From positions 1 through 64,000 of the forward strand of contig NZ_JARWOP010000085.1 in NCBI RefSeq assembly GCF_029868745.1: a stretch of DNA of 64,000 nt, given 5' to 3'. Source of the DNA: Nocardia wallacei (GTDB taxonomy: Bacteria; Actinomycetota; Actinomycetes; Mycobacteriales; Mycobacteriaceae). Each line of letters starts with the position of its first letter. Within the stretch, counting starts at the first letter, position 1. The position numbers and the translations under genes are program-made. The notes under the pieces were generated by a model. It did not search any database. It was not told the DNA's origin and was given only the letters and a program-made list of their open reading frames with translations. Positions 43,582 through 51,382 of this stretch are shown piece after piece.

Positions 43582-43926
43582 TCACGGCAGCGGCTCGGCG
43601 ACCCGGGTGATCTCGGCGTCGGCGCTGTCGGTCGGTCTGGTCTGCTGGAAGATCTCGACCGCCATGGCGACCATCACCAGCGAATACACCAGGTGCAGCA
43701 GGTGCAGCGCGTCGTCGGGCAGGTCGTCGAGCGGGAATTTGTCGCAGTAGGCGATGGCCTCGTCCAGACGCGGCAGGAAGGCGTCGTGGAAGGTCACCAG
43801 CTCGGGCATGGTGGCGGCCATGCGGCGCGCCCAGCGCTCGGATTCCGTTGCCAGGCACCAGGTGTGCGCGAACGGCTCGAACTCGGCGAATTCCGGGGGT
43901 AGCAGGTCCTCGGCCACGACGGTCAC
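43582..43926 (-). CDS. Small conserved partner protein of the adjacent Rieske oxygenase (copy 2)
   Basis: A 114-aa helical acidic protein. It shares LLPxEFAExEPFAxxWC, an ExERxAxRxAxTM block and YCDKFPLDDLPD with the protein at 41094-41426; I estimate about half of positions identical over 90 residues. GTG start overlaps the Rieske stop (GTGA). Family unknown. The same gene order in both modules indicates tandem duplication of a two-gene unit. Confidence 0.8.
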   Translation of the reverse strand: MTVVAEDLLPPEFAEFEPFAHTWCLATESERWARRMAATMPELVTFHDAFLPRLDEAIAYCDKFPLDDLPDDALHLLHLVYSLVMVAMAVEIFQQTRPTDSADAEITRVAEPLP

Positions 43927-45194
43927 ACCCCCGCCAGTTCGCGCTGGTACGCGCCGACCTGGTCGGCGACGGCCTTGTGGAAATGGCGGACCAGGATTTC
44001 CTGGTCGTTGACCGGGAATCGGGTGAGGCCCGCGGTGCGGTAGGCCGATTCCAGCGCGGTCTGGGTGCCGGTCAGCATGCCCGCGTCCTGTAGGGCGAAT
44101 TCCTTGAACACCACCGAGGAGACCTCGTGTTCGACCCGTTCCCGCACCGTACGGGCCGGTTGGTAGGCCAGCACGCATTCGAAGCGGTGGGTGTTGTAGG
44201 AGGTCGGCCAGTACCGGTAGAGCAGATACCAGCCGCGGTAGATGAGTATCTCGATATTGGGGAAGATCTGGAAATTGTCGATCCCCCACGGTTCGATGCG
44301 ACCGGGATTCAGTCCGGGCGGCAGCTCACCGATATCCGGCGACTCCCACGGCCCGACCAGGCCGCTGCGGGTGATGCGCTCGATCGGATACATGTATTCC
44401 GCGGGCATCGTCCACCGGCGCGCGCCGCCCGTGGACACCATCCGGTGCGGGCCGTCGACCTGGAAGTGCGCGCACTCGAAGCCTTTTCCGGTGCGGACGG
44501 GATTGGGCACCTGCTGCGGATGCAGACCCGGGACGTGGTAGTACTCCTGGAAGGCGTCGGCGAACAACTTCCAGTTGCTCTGGTTGTCGGCGCTGAAGAC
44601 GTACCACTCGGTCATCTTGTCGAACGGGTAACCGTCGAGGGCGGTGACCATGGGGCCCAGGAACTCCCGCAGCGTCTGGCGCGGCTGCGGATTCGGGTCC
44701 AGGTTGACGAAGACGAAACCCGCCCAGATGTCGCAGTGCACGGGCACCAGGCCCAACTCGTCCTTGTTCAGGTCGAAGAATTCGCCCTCCTGCTGCACGA
44801 AATTCAGGGAGCCGTCGAGGTCGTAGCGCCAGCCGTGGTACTTGCAGGTGAACTGGCGGCAGGTGCCCGAAACCTCTTCGCGCGGGAAGTCGTTCCACAT
44901 GAGCTTGTTGCCGCGGTGGCGGCACACGTTGTGGAAGGCGTTGATCTCCCCCTCGCGGTCGCGCACCACGATCACCGAGGTACGCGCGGCCTCGATCTCC
45001 TTGGTGAAGTAGCTGCCGGTGCGCGAGAGTTGTTCGATACGACCGACATTGAGCCACGCGCGCTTGAAGATCGCCTCACGCTCGAGTTCGAAGAATTCCG
45101 GGGACACCGAATCCTCGAACGAGATCATCGACGTCCCGAGGTCGGGATAGTGCTGCGTCCAGCTGCCCTCGGCGGGCTTGGGCCATTGGGTCAC
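43923..45194 (-). CDS. Rieske non-heme iron oxygenase (copy 2)
   Basis: A 423-aa paralogue of the enzyme at 41423-42697. Rieske ligands are CRHRGNKLMW and CKYHGWRYDLDG; iron-site residues lie in ADAFQEYYHVPGLHPQQ. It starts at GTG 45194, overlapping the stop of the carboxymuconolactone-decarboxylase-like gene. The matching N-terminus, length and partner gene make this a recent functional duplicate that has diverged around the substrate pocket. Confidence 0.93.
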   Translation of the reverse strand: MTQWPKPAEGSWTQHYPDLGTSMISFEDSVSPEFFELEREAIFKRAWLNVGRIEQLSRTGSYFTKEIEAARTSVIVVRDREGEINAFHNVCRHRGNKLMWNDFPREEVSGTCRQFTCKYHGWRYDLDGSLNFVQQEGEFFDLNKDELGLVPVHCDIWAGFVFVNLDPNPQPRQTLREFLGPMVTALDGYPFDKMTEWYVFSADNQSNWKLFADAFQEYYHVPGLHPQQVPNPVRTGKGFECAHFQVDGPHRMVSTGGARRWTMPAEYMYPIERITRSGLVGPWESPDIGELPPGLNPGRIEPWGIDNFQIFPNIEILIYRGWYLLYRYWPTSYNTHRFECVLAYQPARTVRERVEHEVSSVVFKEFALQDAGMLTGTQTALESAYRTAGLTRFPVNDQEILVRHFHKAVADQVGAYQRELAGV

Positions 45195-45805
45195 GGTCGT
45201 TCCTCCGTTTCCGGTCGTGCGAAAGTCTGCGGCGGGGCCATATCCGGATCGAGTTGCAGCCCGACGCTGTTGAACACCATCGCCAGGCACAGGTAGGAGC
45301 CGGCGACGAACAGCACCTCGAGAACCTGCCGAATGTCGAAGTGCCGCACGAGTTCCGCCCAGGTGGCGTCGTCGACGCCGTGCCGGTCGAGCAGCTGATC
45401 GGTGGCCGACAGCAGCACTCGGTCCGACGGGGTCCACACCGGCGACCCGGGCCCGCAGGCCACGGCGGCGATCTGCTCGTCGGTGACACCGGCGCGCGTC
45501 GCCAGGCGCACGTGCTGTACCCACTCGTAGGACGAGTCGGTGCGCCACGCCACCCGCAGGATGATCAGTTCGCGGTCCCGGGCGTCGAGCGCGGACCGCT
45601 CCAGCAGTGTGCCGTTGTAGGCCAGCCAGGCGCCGGCCAGTTCGGCGTGATGGCCGAGCACGCCGAGGATGTTCGGCATCGGCGGGGCGTCGGGCGCGCC
45701 GGACAGATAGCGGTCGGCCAGGCTCACCTTGCCCCGCAACATATTTCGCGCGTGTTCGTCCCACTGCTCGGGTGGTAGCGGCGCCAGCCGGGGTACCGCG
45801 GTCAT
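45191..45805 (-). CDS. Carboxymuconolactone decarboxylase/AhpD-like family protein
   Basis: A 204-aa helical protein of the CMD family. It has the core ELIILRVAWRTDSSYEWVQH followed by VRLATRAGVTDEQI. The CxxC pair of AhpD peroxidases is absent, so a peroxidase role is unlikely. Such proteins are frequent in aromatic and alicyclic degradation clusters, where some act as decarboxylases or hydrolase-like enzymes; the reaction here is unknown. Overlaps the SDR gene before it and the Rieske gene after it. Confidence 0.85.
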   Translation of the reverse strand: MTAVPRLAPLPPEQWDEHARNMLRGKVSLADRYLSGAPDAPPMPNILGVLGHHAELAGAWLAYNGTLLERSALDARDRELIILRVAWRTDSSYEWVQHVRLATRAGVTDEQIAAVACGPGSPVWTPSDRVLLSATDQLLDRHGVDDATWAELVRHFDIRQVLEVLFVAGSYLCLAMVFNSVGLQLDPDMAPPQTFARPETEERP

Positions 45806-46596
45806 ATGACGGACCCGCCGTTCACGCCCAATACCTGGCCGGTGATGTAGCCCGCCGCGTCCGAGCACAGGAACAGGCACGCCGCGGCGATATCGTCGCC
45901 GGTGCCCAGGTGCCCCACCGGGATCGCCTTCGCCATGGTGGCGTTGTCGGGCAGGTGGCCCGCGTCCTGCGAGCGACGCGACATAGGGGTGTCGATGCCC
46001 GAGGGCGGAATGGTGTTCACCGTGATGCCGCGGGTCGCGTACTCGCGCGCCAGGCCCTTGGTCATGGCGACGACGCCGCCCTTGGCCGCGGTGTAGTGCA
46101 CCATGCCCGGTGAACCGCGTTGCGCGCTGGACGAAGAGATCGTCACGATGCGGCCCCAGCCGCCGGTCACCATGTCCGGGATCGCGGCCTGGACGCAGTG
46201 GAACGTGCCGGTCAGGTTGACCTCGATGATGCGGTGCCACTGCGCCGGAGTGATCTCGGTGAACGGCGCGAACCCGACCGCGCCCGCGCTGGTCACCAGA
46301 ATCTCCACGGGGCCGAACTCGGCGCGGACCTTGCCCAGCGCCTCCTCGACCGCGCCGCGGTCGGTCACATCGAGGGGGCACGCCATCGCGGTGCCGCCCG
46401 CGGCCCGCAGTTCGTCGGCGGTCCGCTGCGCGGCGGCCGCATCGATGTCCAGCACGGCGGTGCGATGGCCGTGCCCGGCGAAGGCCCGGCAGATGGCCGA
46501 TCCCATGCCGGATGCGCCGCCGGTGACGACCGCGACCCGGCCGTGCGGCGGCCCGCCGGGATCAGAGGTTCGGCCGGCGGCCGCGAAGCTGCTCAT
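45802..46596 (-). CDS. Short-chain dehydrogenase/reductase, first gene of the Rieske operon
   Basis: A 264-aa SDR with TGGASGMGSAICRAFAG, LVTSAGAVGFA, IVTISSSSAQRG and HYTAAKGGVVA, ending GQVLGVNGGSVI. It is the promoter-proximal gene of a ten-gene minus-strand operon reaching 37170, most of whose members overlap or lie within 35 bp. A 33-bp palindrome is about 40 bp upstream of the start. Confidence 0.9.
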   Translation of the reverse strand: MSSFAAAGRTSDPGGPPHGRVAVVTGGASGMGSAICRAFAGHGHRTAVLDIDAAAAQRTADELRAAGGTAMACPLDVTDRGAVEEALGKVRAEFGPVEILVTSAGAVGFAPFTEITPAQWHRIIEVNLTGTFHCVQAAIPDMVTGGWGRIVTISSSSAQRGSPGMVHYTAAKGGVVAMTKGLAREYATRGITVNTIPPSGIDTPMSRRSQDAGHLPDNATMAKAIPVGHLGTGDDIAAACLFLCSDAAGYITGQVLGVNGGSVI

Positions 46597-46634
46597 CGTT
46601 CGGACTCCTCTGTTCGGGGACCGGGCTGACCGAG

Positions 46635-46667
46635 TTAATCGACTGCCTAAATTAGGCGAGTGATTAA
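46635..46667. promoter_or_regulatory. 33-bp palindromic operator between the Rieske operon and a TetR gene
   Basis: The core GCCTAA-A-TTAGGC (46645-46657) is flanked symmetrically by TTAATC (46635) and GATTAA (46662-46667). The two arms match at 12 bp per side apart from a 4-bp gap each. It lies in the divergent region before the SDR and TetR genes. Confidence 0.75.
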
Positions 46668-46790
46668 CATATACGGCAGGCCGTTCGTGGCTGTCAATAG
46701 CCTTCGCGCGGAGGACTTCCCGCGGCCGCCCCGGCGGGTCACCGATCGGGACGGCCGTACACTGAGCCGCACCGACCAGGAGGCCACCAG

Positions 46791-47396
46791 ATGAAACCGG
46801 GCCGCAGCGCCGACCCCGAGAACTCCGCCACCCGCGCCGCCCTGCTCGACGCGGCGCAGCAGATCATGCTCGAGGAGGGGTACGCCGCGGTGAGCACGCG
46901 GCGGCTGGCGGCACGGGCGGGCGCCAACTCCGCGCTCGTGTACTACTACTTCGGCACCATGGACAACCTGTTCGCCGAGTTGTTCCGCCGCGGCGCCGAA
47001 CGCAGCTACCAGCTACAGGTGGAGGCGCTGTCCGCCCCGCAGCCGATGTGGTCGCTGTGGGAGTCGATCCACGAACAATCCCAGAACGCGCTGACGATGG
47101 AATTCGTCGCCCTGGCCAACCACCGCAAGACGATCCGCACCGAAATCGCCGAATCCTCCAAGCGCTTCCGCACCCTCCAACTGGAAGCGGTCACCAAGAT
47201 CTTCGCCGACTACGGCTACGAATCCGACACCTACACCCCCGCCGCCGTAGTCCTGCTCATGTCCAGCATCTCCCGCTTCCTCCGCATGGAAGAAGCCTTC
47301 GAGGTAGCCGCCGGCCACGCCGACGTCATCCACCTCATCGAATCCCTCCTCCACGACCTGGAGGGCGACCGCCAACCCCCCACTCCCCAACCCTGA
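46791..47396 (+). CDS. TetR-family regulator, probable repressor of the Rieske operon
   Basis: A 201-aa TetR protein. The HTH is at about 15-60 (TRAALLDAAQQIMLEEGYAA, STRRLAARAGANSALVYYYF); the C-terminal domain is helical and specific. The gene is divergent from the ten-gene operon and 120 bp from the 33-bp palindrome, the standard layout for an autoregulated local repressor. The effector is probably a pathway acid or acyl-CoA (inference). Confidence 0.9.
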   Translation: MKPGRSADPENSATRAALLDAAQQIMLEEGYAAVSTRRLAARAGANSALVYYYFGTMDNLFAELFRRGAERSYQLQVEALSAPQPMWSLWESIHEQSQNALTMEFVALANHRKTIRTEIAESSKRFRTLQLEAVTKIFADYGYESDTYTPAAVVLLMSSISRFLRMEEAFEVAAGHADVIHLIESLLHDLEGDRQPPTPQP

Positions 47397-47516
47397 GCGA
47401 CGAAGTTCTGGCGTGTCTCACGACGCCACGCCCGCGGGCGCACCGATCCGGACCGACACGGCACGCTCCCCCGTTACCCTCTGAGCCACAATCACTTTCA
47501 CAGCTTGGGGGTAATC

Positions 47517-48191
47517 GTGCGCTATCGGTCATTCGTCACCGCGATCTTCGCCTCACTGCTTCTTCTGCTGGCCGGTCCGGCACCCGCCGCACATGCCCAA
47601 CCGGGGCCTTCGCAAGCGGCCTGCCACCCCGGCACTCCGGATACCGCGCCACCGACGACGAATTTCTACGACCCGGACCGGCAGTATCTCGGGCCGGATC
47701 CGCTGCCGCAGGGGCCGCCGGTGCAGCCGCTGCTGGCCGGGTATCAGCGGTTCGGCGGGCTCGGCGCGGACGATTTCGTTGCCGAATACCGCAACGACTC
47801 CGGCTGGATCTATCCGCCGGAAGACGGTTTCCAGGTGATCGGCGGGCACGCCGTGCGGCACCCGCAGCAATTGTCGCCCGGTCGGCGGATCGACCGATTC
47901 GGTTTCGCCGGTGGGCGTTTCCTCGCGCCGGCCGGTGACCCGTTCCCGGCCCGCGCACTGCCGCCGCAGAACCTCAACACGCCCACCGGTACCCCGCAGA
48001 GCAACTACCACCTCTACTGTGTGCTGAAGCCGTTCACGGTCGAGGCGGGCCCCATCGCCGCATGGTTCGAACAGCCCGGCGGCGGAACCCAGTTCCTGTT
48101 GCAGACCACCTACCTGCCGGAGGCCGGTGCGGCGCTGAACGTCACCTGGCTGCTGCAGAACGGATACCTCGTCGAAGAAAGGCCCGCCTGA
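47517..48191 (+). CDS. Secreted TNT-domain protein (probable NAD+ glycohydrolase toxin)
   Basis: A 224-aa exported protein. An N-terminal signal peptide (hydrophobic ASLLLLLAGPAPAAHAQ, cleavage near residue 28) precedes a TNT fold like the C-terminus of the tuberculosis necrotizing toxin. Evidence is LGPDPLP, GWIYPPEDGF, RIDRFGFAGGRFLAPAG, FPARALPPQN, YHLYCVLKPFTVEAGPIAAW and FEQPGGGTQF. The conserved Arg (Arg127) and Gln (Gln192) used by TNT for NAD+ cleavage are present. Two Cys in the mature part could pair. GTG 47517 has a GGGGG ribosome-binding site. It is followed one base later by a probable immunity gene. Confidence 0.85.
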   Translation: MRYRSFVTAIFASLLLLLAGPAPAAHAQPGPSQAACHPGTPDTAPPTTNFYDPDRQYLGPDPLPQGPPVQPLLAGYQRFGGLGADDFVAEYRNDSGWIYPPEDGFQVIGGHAVRHPQQLSPGRRIDRFGFAGGRFLAPAGDPFPARALPPQNLNTPTGTPQSNYHLYCVLKPFTVEAGPIAAWFEQPGGGTQFLLQTTYLPEAGAALNVTWLLQNGYLVEERPA

Positions 48192-48192
48192 G

Positions 48193-48444
48193 ATGGATCG
48201 CCGACAACTCAGCGCCGCGCTGCTGGCGGCCGGGCTGCCGCCGGAGTCCTTCCAGATCCACGGCGTGCACACCCACGACCCCCTGCCCACCGATTTCTGG
48301 TTCCTGCGGCCCGGCCCCAGCGGCGACTGGGAGGTCGGCGCCTACGAACGCGGCAAATACGATGTGCGAGAACGGTTCAGCACCGAACCGGCCGCGTCGG
48401 CCTGCTTGTACCGGTCCCTCACCGGGCACGACGCGCCAAGCTGA
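48193..48444 (+). CDS. Probable immunity protein for the TNT-domain toxin
   Basis: An 83-aa cytosolic protein starting one base after the toxin stop codon. It has a small alpha/beta pattern: LSAALLAAGLPPESFQIHG, FWFLRPGPSGDWEVGAYERG, RFSTEPAASACLYRSL. Short proteins of this pattern (helix, WxVxxxERG strand, F-x-TE-x-A helix) often sit beside TNT-type toxins in actinobacteria. It does not resemble the longer M. tuberculosis antitoxin by eye. Function is inferred from position and size. Confidence 0.6.
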   Translation: MDRRQLSAALLAAGLPPESFQIHGVHTHDPLPTDFWFLRPGPSGDWEVGAYERGKYDVRERFSTEPAASACLYRSLTGHDAPS

Positions 48445-48454
48445 ACCCCGCACG

Positions 48455-48691
48455 CTACGGTAGATTCCACCTTGCCGCGCGCTGCGCCGCCTCCACGGCC
48501 GCTCTTTCCTGCTCCAGCCAAGTTTCATCGATTCCGAGAAGTCGGTCAGCCTCCTTCGACCGCTCCCACATATCGCGTTCGAGCCGCTCCTCGAGAGCTT
48601 CTCTCACCCATTGCGAGCGGTTGACGCCTGCGACGGCACGCAAGCGGGCTTCGAGTTCGTCGCTGATCTTTACCGACAGATGGTGGGTCAC
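48455..48691 (-). CDS. Ribbon-helix-helix (CopG-like) protein, orphan antitoxin type
   Basis: A 78-aa protein with an N-terminal RHH motif (HLSVKISDELEARLRAVAG, NRSQWVREALEERL) and an acidic, charged C-terminal helix (WLEQERAAVEAAQRA). RHH proteins with a C-terminal helix usually are antitoxins of VapBC- or ParDE-like modules. No toxin gene is adjacent: the plus-strand neighbours are the TNT immunity gene and a TetR remnant. I use the GTG at 48691, which opens the RHH strand. Confidence 0.7.
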   Translation of the reverse strand: MTHHLSVKISDELEARLRAVAGVNRSQWVREALEERLERDMWERSKEADRLLGIDETWLEQERAAVEAAQRAARWNLP

Positions 48692-48805
48692 ACTGTGAAT
48701 GCTGCCCGCGCGGTACCGAAGGCGTGACCAATTCGAGTGTGACTGAGGACCGATCAGTGTGCCGCCGCTGTGGGGAGGGGGTAGTGCGGGAGTTGGCCGG
48801 AACTC

Positions 48806-49126
48806 ATGGGCGTGCTCGCCGAGAACCGGCAACTGTGGCTCGTCTCGATCGAGGCCGGTATCGAGGCCCAGCGCTCGCCTCGCGTCCGCGAACTCATGAC
48901 GCACGCGATGCAGGAAGGTCGCAGCGGACTCGCCGCCGGACTACTCGGCATCCCCGAGGACACCCTCGACAGCCGGGACATCCAGACCATCGGCGCGGTC
49001 CAACTGGCCCTGATGTCCGGCGTCTTGATGCAACAGACCCTCGATCCGGACCACACGCCCGACGCGCACGACATCACCGAAGGACTGTTCACCTTGGCCG
49101 AACGGCTCACCGGCACAACGCATTAG
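48806..49126 (+). pseudogene. TetR-family C-terminal remnant without its HTH
   Basis: A 106-codon frame with the ligand-binding part of a TetR regulator (LAENRQLWLVSIEAGIEAQ, PRVRELMTHAMQEGRSG). Frame-matched similarity seems to extend a few codons upstream of the ATG to a TAG at 48782-48784, and no HTH is coded. It is either a decayed regulator or an unusual stand-alone domain; decay is more likely. Confidence 0.55.
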
Positions 49127-49139
49127 CCGGACCCGCCGA

Positions 49140-49769
49140 CTACCGACTCTCGCCGAGCAGAGCGGGATCGGTGGCGACAGCGCGGAGGCGGGCGAGGATG
49201 AGGGCCTCGGCACGGTCGTAACGCTGGTCGTCATCGAACAGGGCGGCGTCCTCGGCGGCCATGCGGGCGAAGGCGTCGAGCTCGAAGGCGAGATCGACGG
49301 GATCCGAGTCGGCGCGGATCTGGCCCATCGACTGGGCCTCGGCGATCGTGGTGGCGTACAAGGTCTGCCAATCGCGGCGAGCCGCGGCGATGGCGTCCCG
49401 GACGCGGCCCGGGCGGGAGTCGAATTCCGGTGCCGTCGCGATGAAGAAGCAACCGCCCTCGAACACCGGCTGCCGCACGTACTGGAACCACGACTCCGAC
49501 AGCGCCCGCACCCGGCGGATCCCGGCCGGCGTCTTGCGGGCCGGACGGACGACCTTCGCGGTGAACACGTCGATGGCCGCCCGCACTGTCGCCAGCTGCA
49601 ACTCCTCCTTGGAGCCGAATTGCGCGAACACGCCGCTCTTGCTCACCTCGAGTTCGGTGGCGAGCCGCCGCACCGACAGGCTCTCCAGCCCCTCCACCGA
49701 GGCGATGTCCATCGCCCGGTCCAGAATGAGCTGCCGGGACTGGAGACCACGCAGGACCCGCTTATCCAT
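49140..49769 (-). CDS. TetR-family regulator of a SnoaL/quinone-oxidoreductase module
   Basis: A 209-aa TetR protein with HTH LDRAMDIASVEGLESLSVRR, LATELEVSKSGVFAQFGSKE, and a TetR_C_YsiA-like C-terminal domain (FIATAPEFDSRPGRVRDAI). A GGACGnnCGTCC palindrome lies 16 bp upstream of the start, and related sites precede both catabolic-looking genes next door, so autoregulation with local repression is likely. Redox-active or electrophilic compounds are typical effectors for such modules. Confidence 0.9.
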   Translation of the reverse strand: MDKRVLRGLQSRQLILDRAMDIASVEGLESLSVRRLATELEVSKSGVFAQFGSKEELQLATVRAAIDVFTAKVVRPARKTPAGIRRVRALSESWFQYVRQPVFEGGCFFIATAPEFDSRPGRVRDAIAAARRDWQTLYATTIAEAQSMGQIRADSDPVDLAFELDAFARMAAEDAALFDDDQRYDRAEALILARLRAVATDPALLGESR

Positions 49770-49784
49770 ATCGGCCAGTCTAAT

Positions 49785-49796
49785 GGACGGTCGTCC
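49785..49796. promoter_or_regulatory. TetR operator 1 (GGACGnnCGTCC)
   Basis: GGACG-GT-CGTCC, a perfect 5-bp inverted repeat with a 2-bp centre, 16 bp upstream of the TetR start. Confidence 0.65.
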
Positions 49797-49810
49797 GGAC
49801 AATCCGCGCC

Positions 49811-50266
49811 CTATGCGGCCGCCCGCCAAGCAGCGAAGTGGGCCGCCGCGTCGTCGGTGGACAAGCCGAGCTGTGCACACATCTGGTGAAAATCGAAGAA
49901 GAACCGCTCGTGGACGATGCGGCCGTCCCGCACCCGCCAGTGGCAGGCGAAGGGTAGCCGGAAGCGCCGCCCGGTCGATGCGATACCGGCGAGCGGACCC
50001 GCCATCGTGGCGTGCACCTGCCCCGCGCCGAAGACACGATCGCCTGCCTCGCAAAGATATTCGAGCTCGACGGTGTAATCGGGAAAGGCGCGGAAGAAGC
50101 CGTCGAAGTGGGCCGCGGCCTCGGTCGCGCCGTGGGCGACGGCCTGGAACGGGATGGTCTCGAAGACCGCCTCGTCGTGACAGACGGCCAGGGCGGCCGC
50201 GGTGTCGGCCCGCGACTTGGCCTCGGCATAGGCCTGGATCGTCTCGGTGGGTGTGGGGGTCATCAT
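49811..50266 (-). CDS. SnoaL-like polyketide-cyclase/NTF2-fold protein
   Basis: A 151-aa NTF2-like protein (TPTETIQAYAEAKSRADTAA, FFRAFPDYTVELEYLCEAGD, RVRDGRIVHERFFFDFHQM). SnoaL-family members bind or isomerise small hydrophobic compounds; no specific substrate can be assigned. It is divergent from the oxidoreductase gene and upstream of the TetR gene, with TetR-type operators on both sides. Confidence 0.85.
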   Translation of the reverse strand: MMTPTPTETIQAYAEAKSRADTAAALAVCHDEAVFETIPFQAVAHGATEAAAHFDGFFRAFPDYTVELEYLCEAGDRVFGAGQVHATMAGPLAGIASTGRRFRLPFACHWRVRDGRIVHERFFFDFHQMCAQLGLSTDDAAAHFAAWRAAA

Positions 50267-50289
50267 CGTCCTCCGAATCAGAACTTTCT

Positions 50290-50301
50290 GGACGATCGGA
50301 C
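50290..50301. promoter_or_regulatory. TetR operator 2 (degenerate), upstream of the SnoaL gene
   Basis: GGACG-AT-CGGAC agrees with the GGACGnnCGTCC consensus at 8 of the 10 arm positions and lies 24 bp before the SnoaL start. Confidence 0.45.
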
Positions 50302-50366
50302 TATAAATCTTCCCACTTCAACGCGCAATATATGAATACACACTGGACATAGCCCGAAAACTAATA

Positions 50367-50378
50367 GTACGGTCGTCC
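50367..50378. promoter_or_regulatory. TetR operator 3, upstream of the quinone-oxidoreductase gene
   Basis: GTACG-GT-CGTCC differs from operator 1 by one base; the preceding TAAT is also shared. It is 24 bp before the ATG at 50403. Confidence 0.6.
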
Positions 50379-50402
50379 ACATACATGATGGAAGGACGGC
50401 AC

Positions 50403-51353
50403 ATGCGAGCAGTGGTACAGCAGGAGTGGGGCGACCCCGAGAACATGCGTCTGGCCGAAATCGACCGGCCTGAACCGGTTTTCGGCGAAGTCCTGGTCAA
50501 AGTCGTTGCGGCGGGCGTGAACCCGGTCGACTACTACACCGCCCGCGGCCTGGCCTACAACAGCGTGCTCGACCTGCCCTTCGTCAACGGCTGGGACGTC
50601 GCCGGCGTGGTGGAGCAGGTCGGATACGGCACGACCCGATTCCGTCCCGGCGACAAGGTTTTCGGCATGCCCTGGTTCCCGCGCGCGGCGGGCGCCTACG
50701 CCGAGTACGTGACCGCGCCCGCCCGCCACCTCGCCCCCATGCCCGGCGAACTGAGCTTCACCCAGGCGGCCGCGCTCACCCTGGCCGGTCTCACGGCGTG
50801 GCAGATGCTCGTCGACGTGGCCGACGCCGGACCGGGCGACCGAGTGCTGATCACGGCGGCCGCGGGCGGCGTCGGACATCTGGCCGTGCAGATCGCCAAG
50901 GCGCGCGGCGCCCACGTGATCGCCACCGCCCGCGCCGCGAAACACGCCTTCGTCACCGCACTGGGCGCCGACGAGGTCATCGACTACACCACCACCGACA
51001 TCACCACGGTGGTCCGCGACGCCGACATCGTGATCCAGATGTTCGGTGGCGAGGCCGCGTTGCGCGCACTCGAATGCCTGCGCCCCGGCGGCATTCTCGT
51101 CAACGCCCAGGGCGCCTGGTCCCCCGGCATGTCCCGCCGCGCAGCGGAATTGGGCGTACGAGCCACCGCGTATCTGGTCGAGCCCGATCACACCGGGCTC
51201 GAGGCCCTCGCCACCCTGGTCCGCGACTCCGCCCTGCGGGTCCACGTCGACAAGGAACTACCACTGGAACACGCGGCCGCCGCCAACCAACTCGTCGGAA
51301 AGGGCCGCACCATCGGCAAACTCGTCCTAACCATCGGCGAGCACGAGCGATGA
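50403..51353 (+). CDS. Zinc-free MDR-family NADPH:quinone oxidoreductase-like protein
   Basis: A 316-aa medium-chain reductase: QEWGDPENMRLAEIDRPEP, VNPVDYYTARGLA, GWDVAGVVEQVGYG, ITAAAGGVGHLAVQIAKARG, GKLVLTIGEHER. Zinc ligands of alcohol dehydrogenases are absent. Such enzymes reduce quinones, enones or aldehydes. I choose ATG 50403, with GGAAGGA at 50390-50396, over the ATG pair at 50385/50388 that would overlap the operator side. Confidence 0.88.
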   Translation: MRAVVQQEWGDPENMRLAEIDRPEPVFGEVLVKVVAAGVNPVDYYTARGLAYNSVLDLPFVNGWDVAGVVEQVGYGTTRFRPGDKVFGMPWFPRAAGAYAEYVTAPARHLAPMPGELSFTQAAALTLAGLTAWQMLVDVADAGPGDRVLITAAAGGVGHLAVQIAKARGAHVIATARAAKHAFVTALGADEVIDYTTTDITTVVRDADIVIQMFGGEAALRALECLRPGGILVNAQGAWSPGMSRRAAELGVRATAYLVEPDHTGLEALATLVRDSALRVHVDKELPLEHAAAANQLVGKGRTIGKLVLTIGEHER

Positions 51354-51382
51354 CGAGCCGCAGGTGAGGGTTCTCCAGAGAC

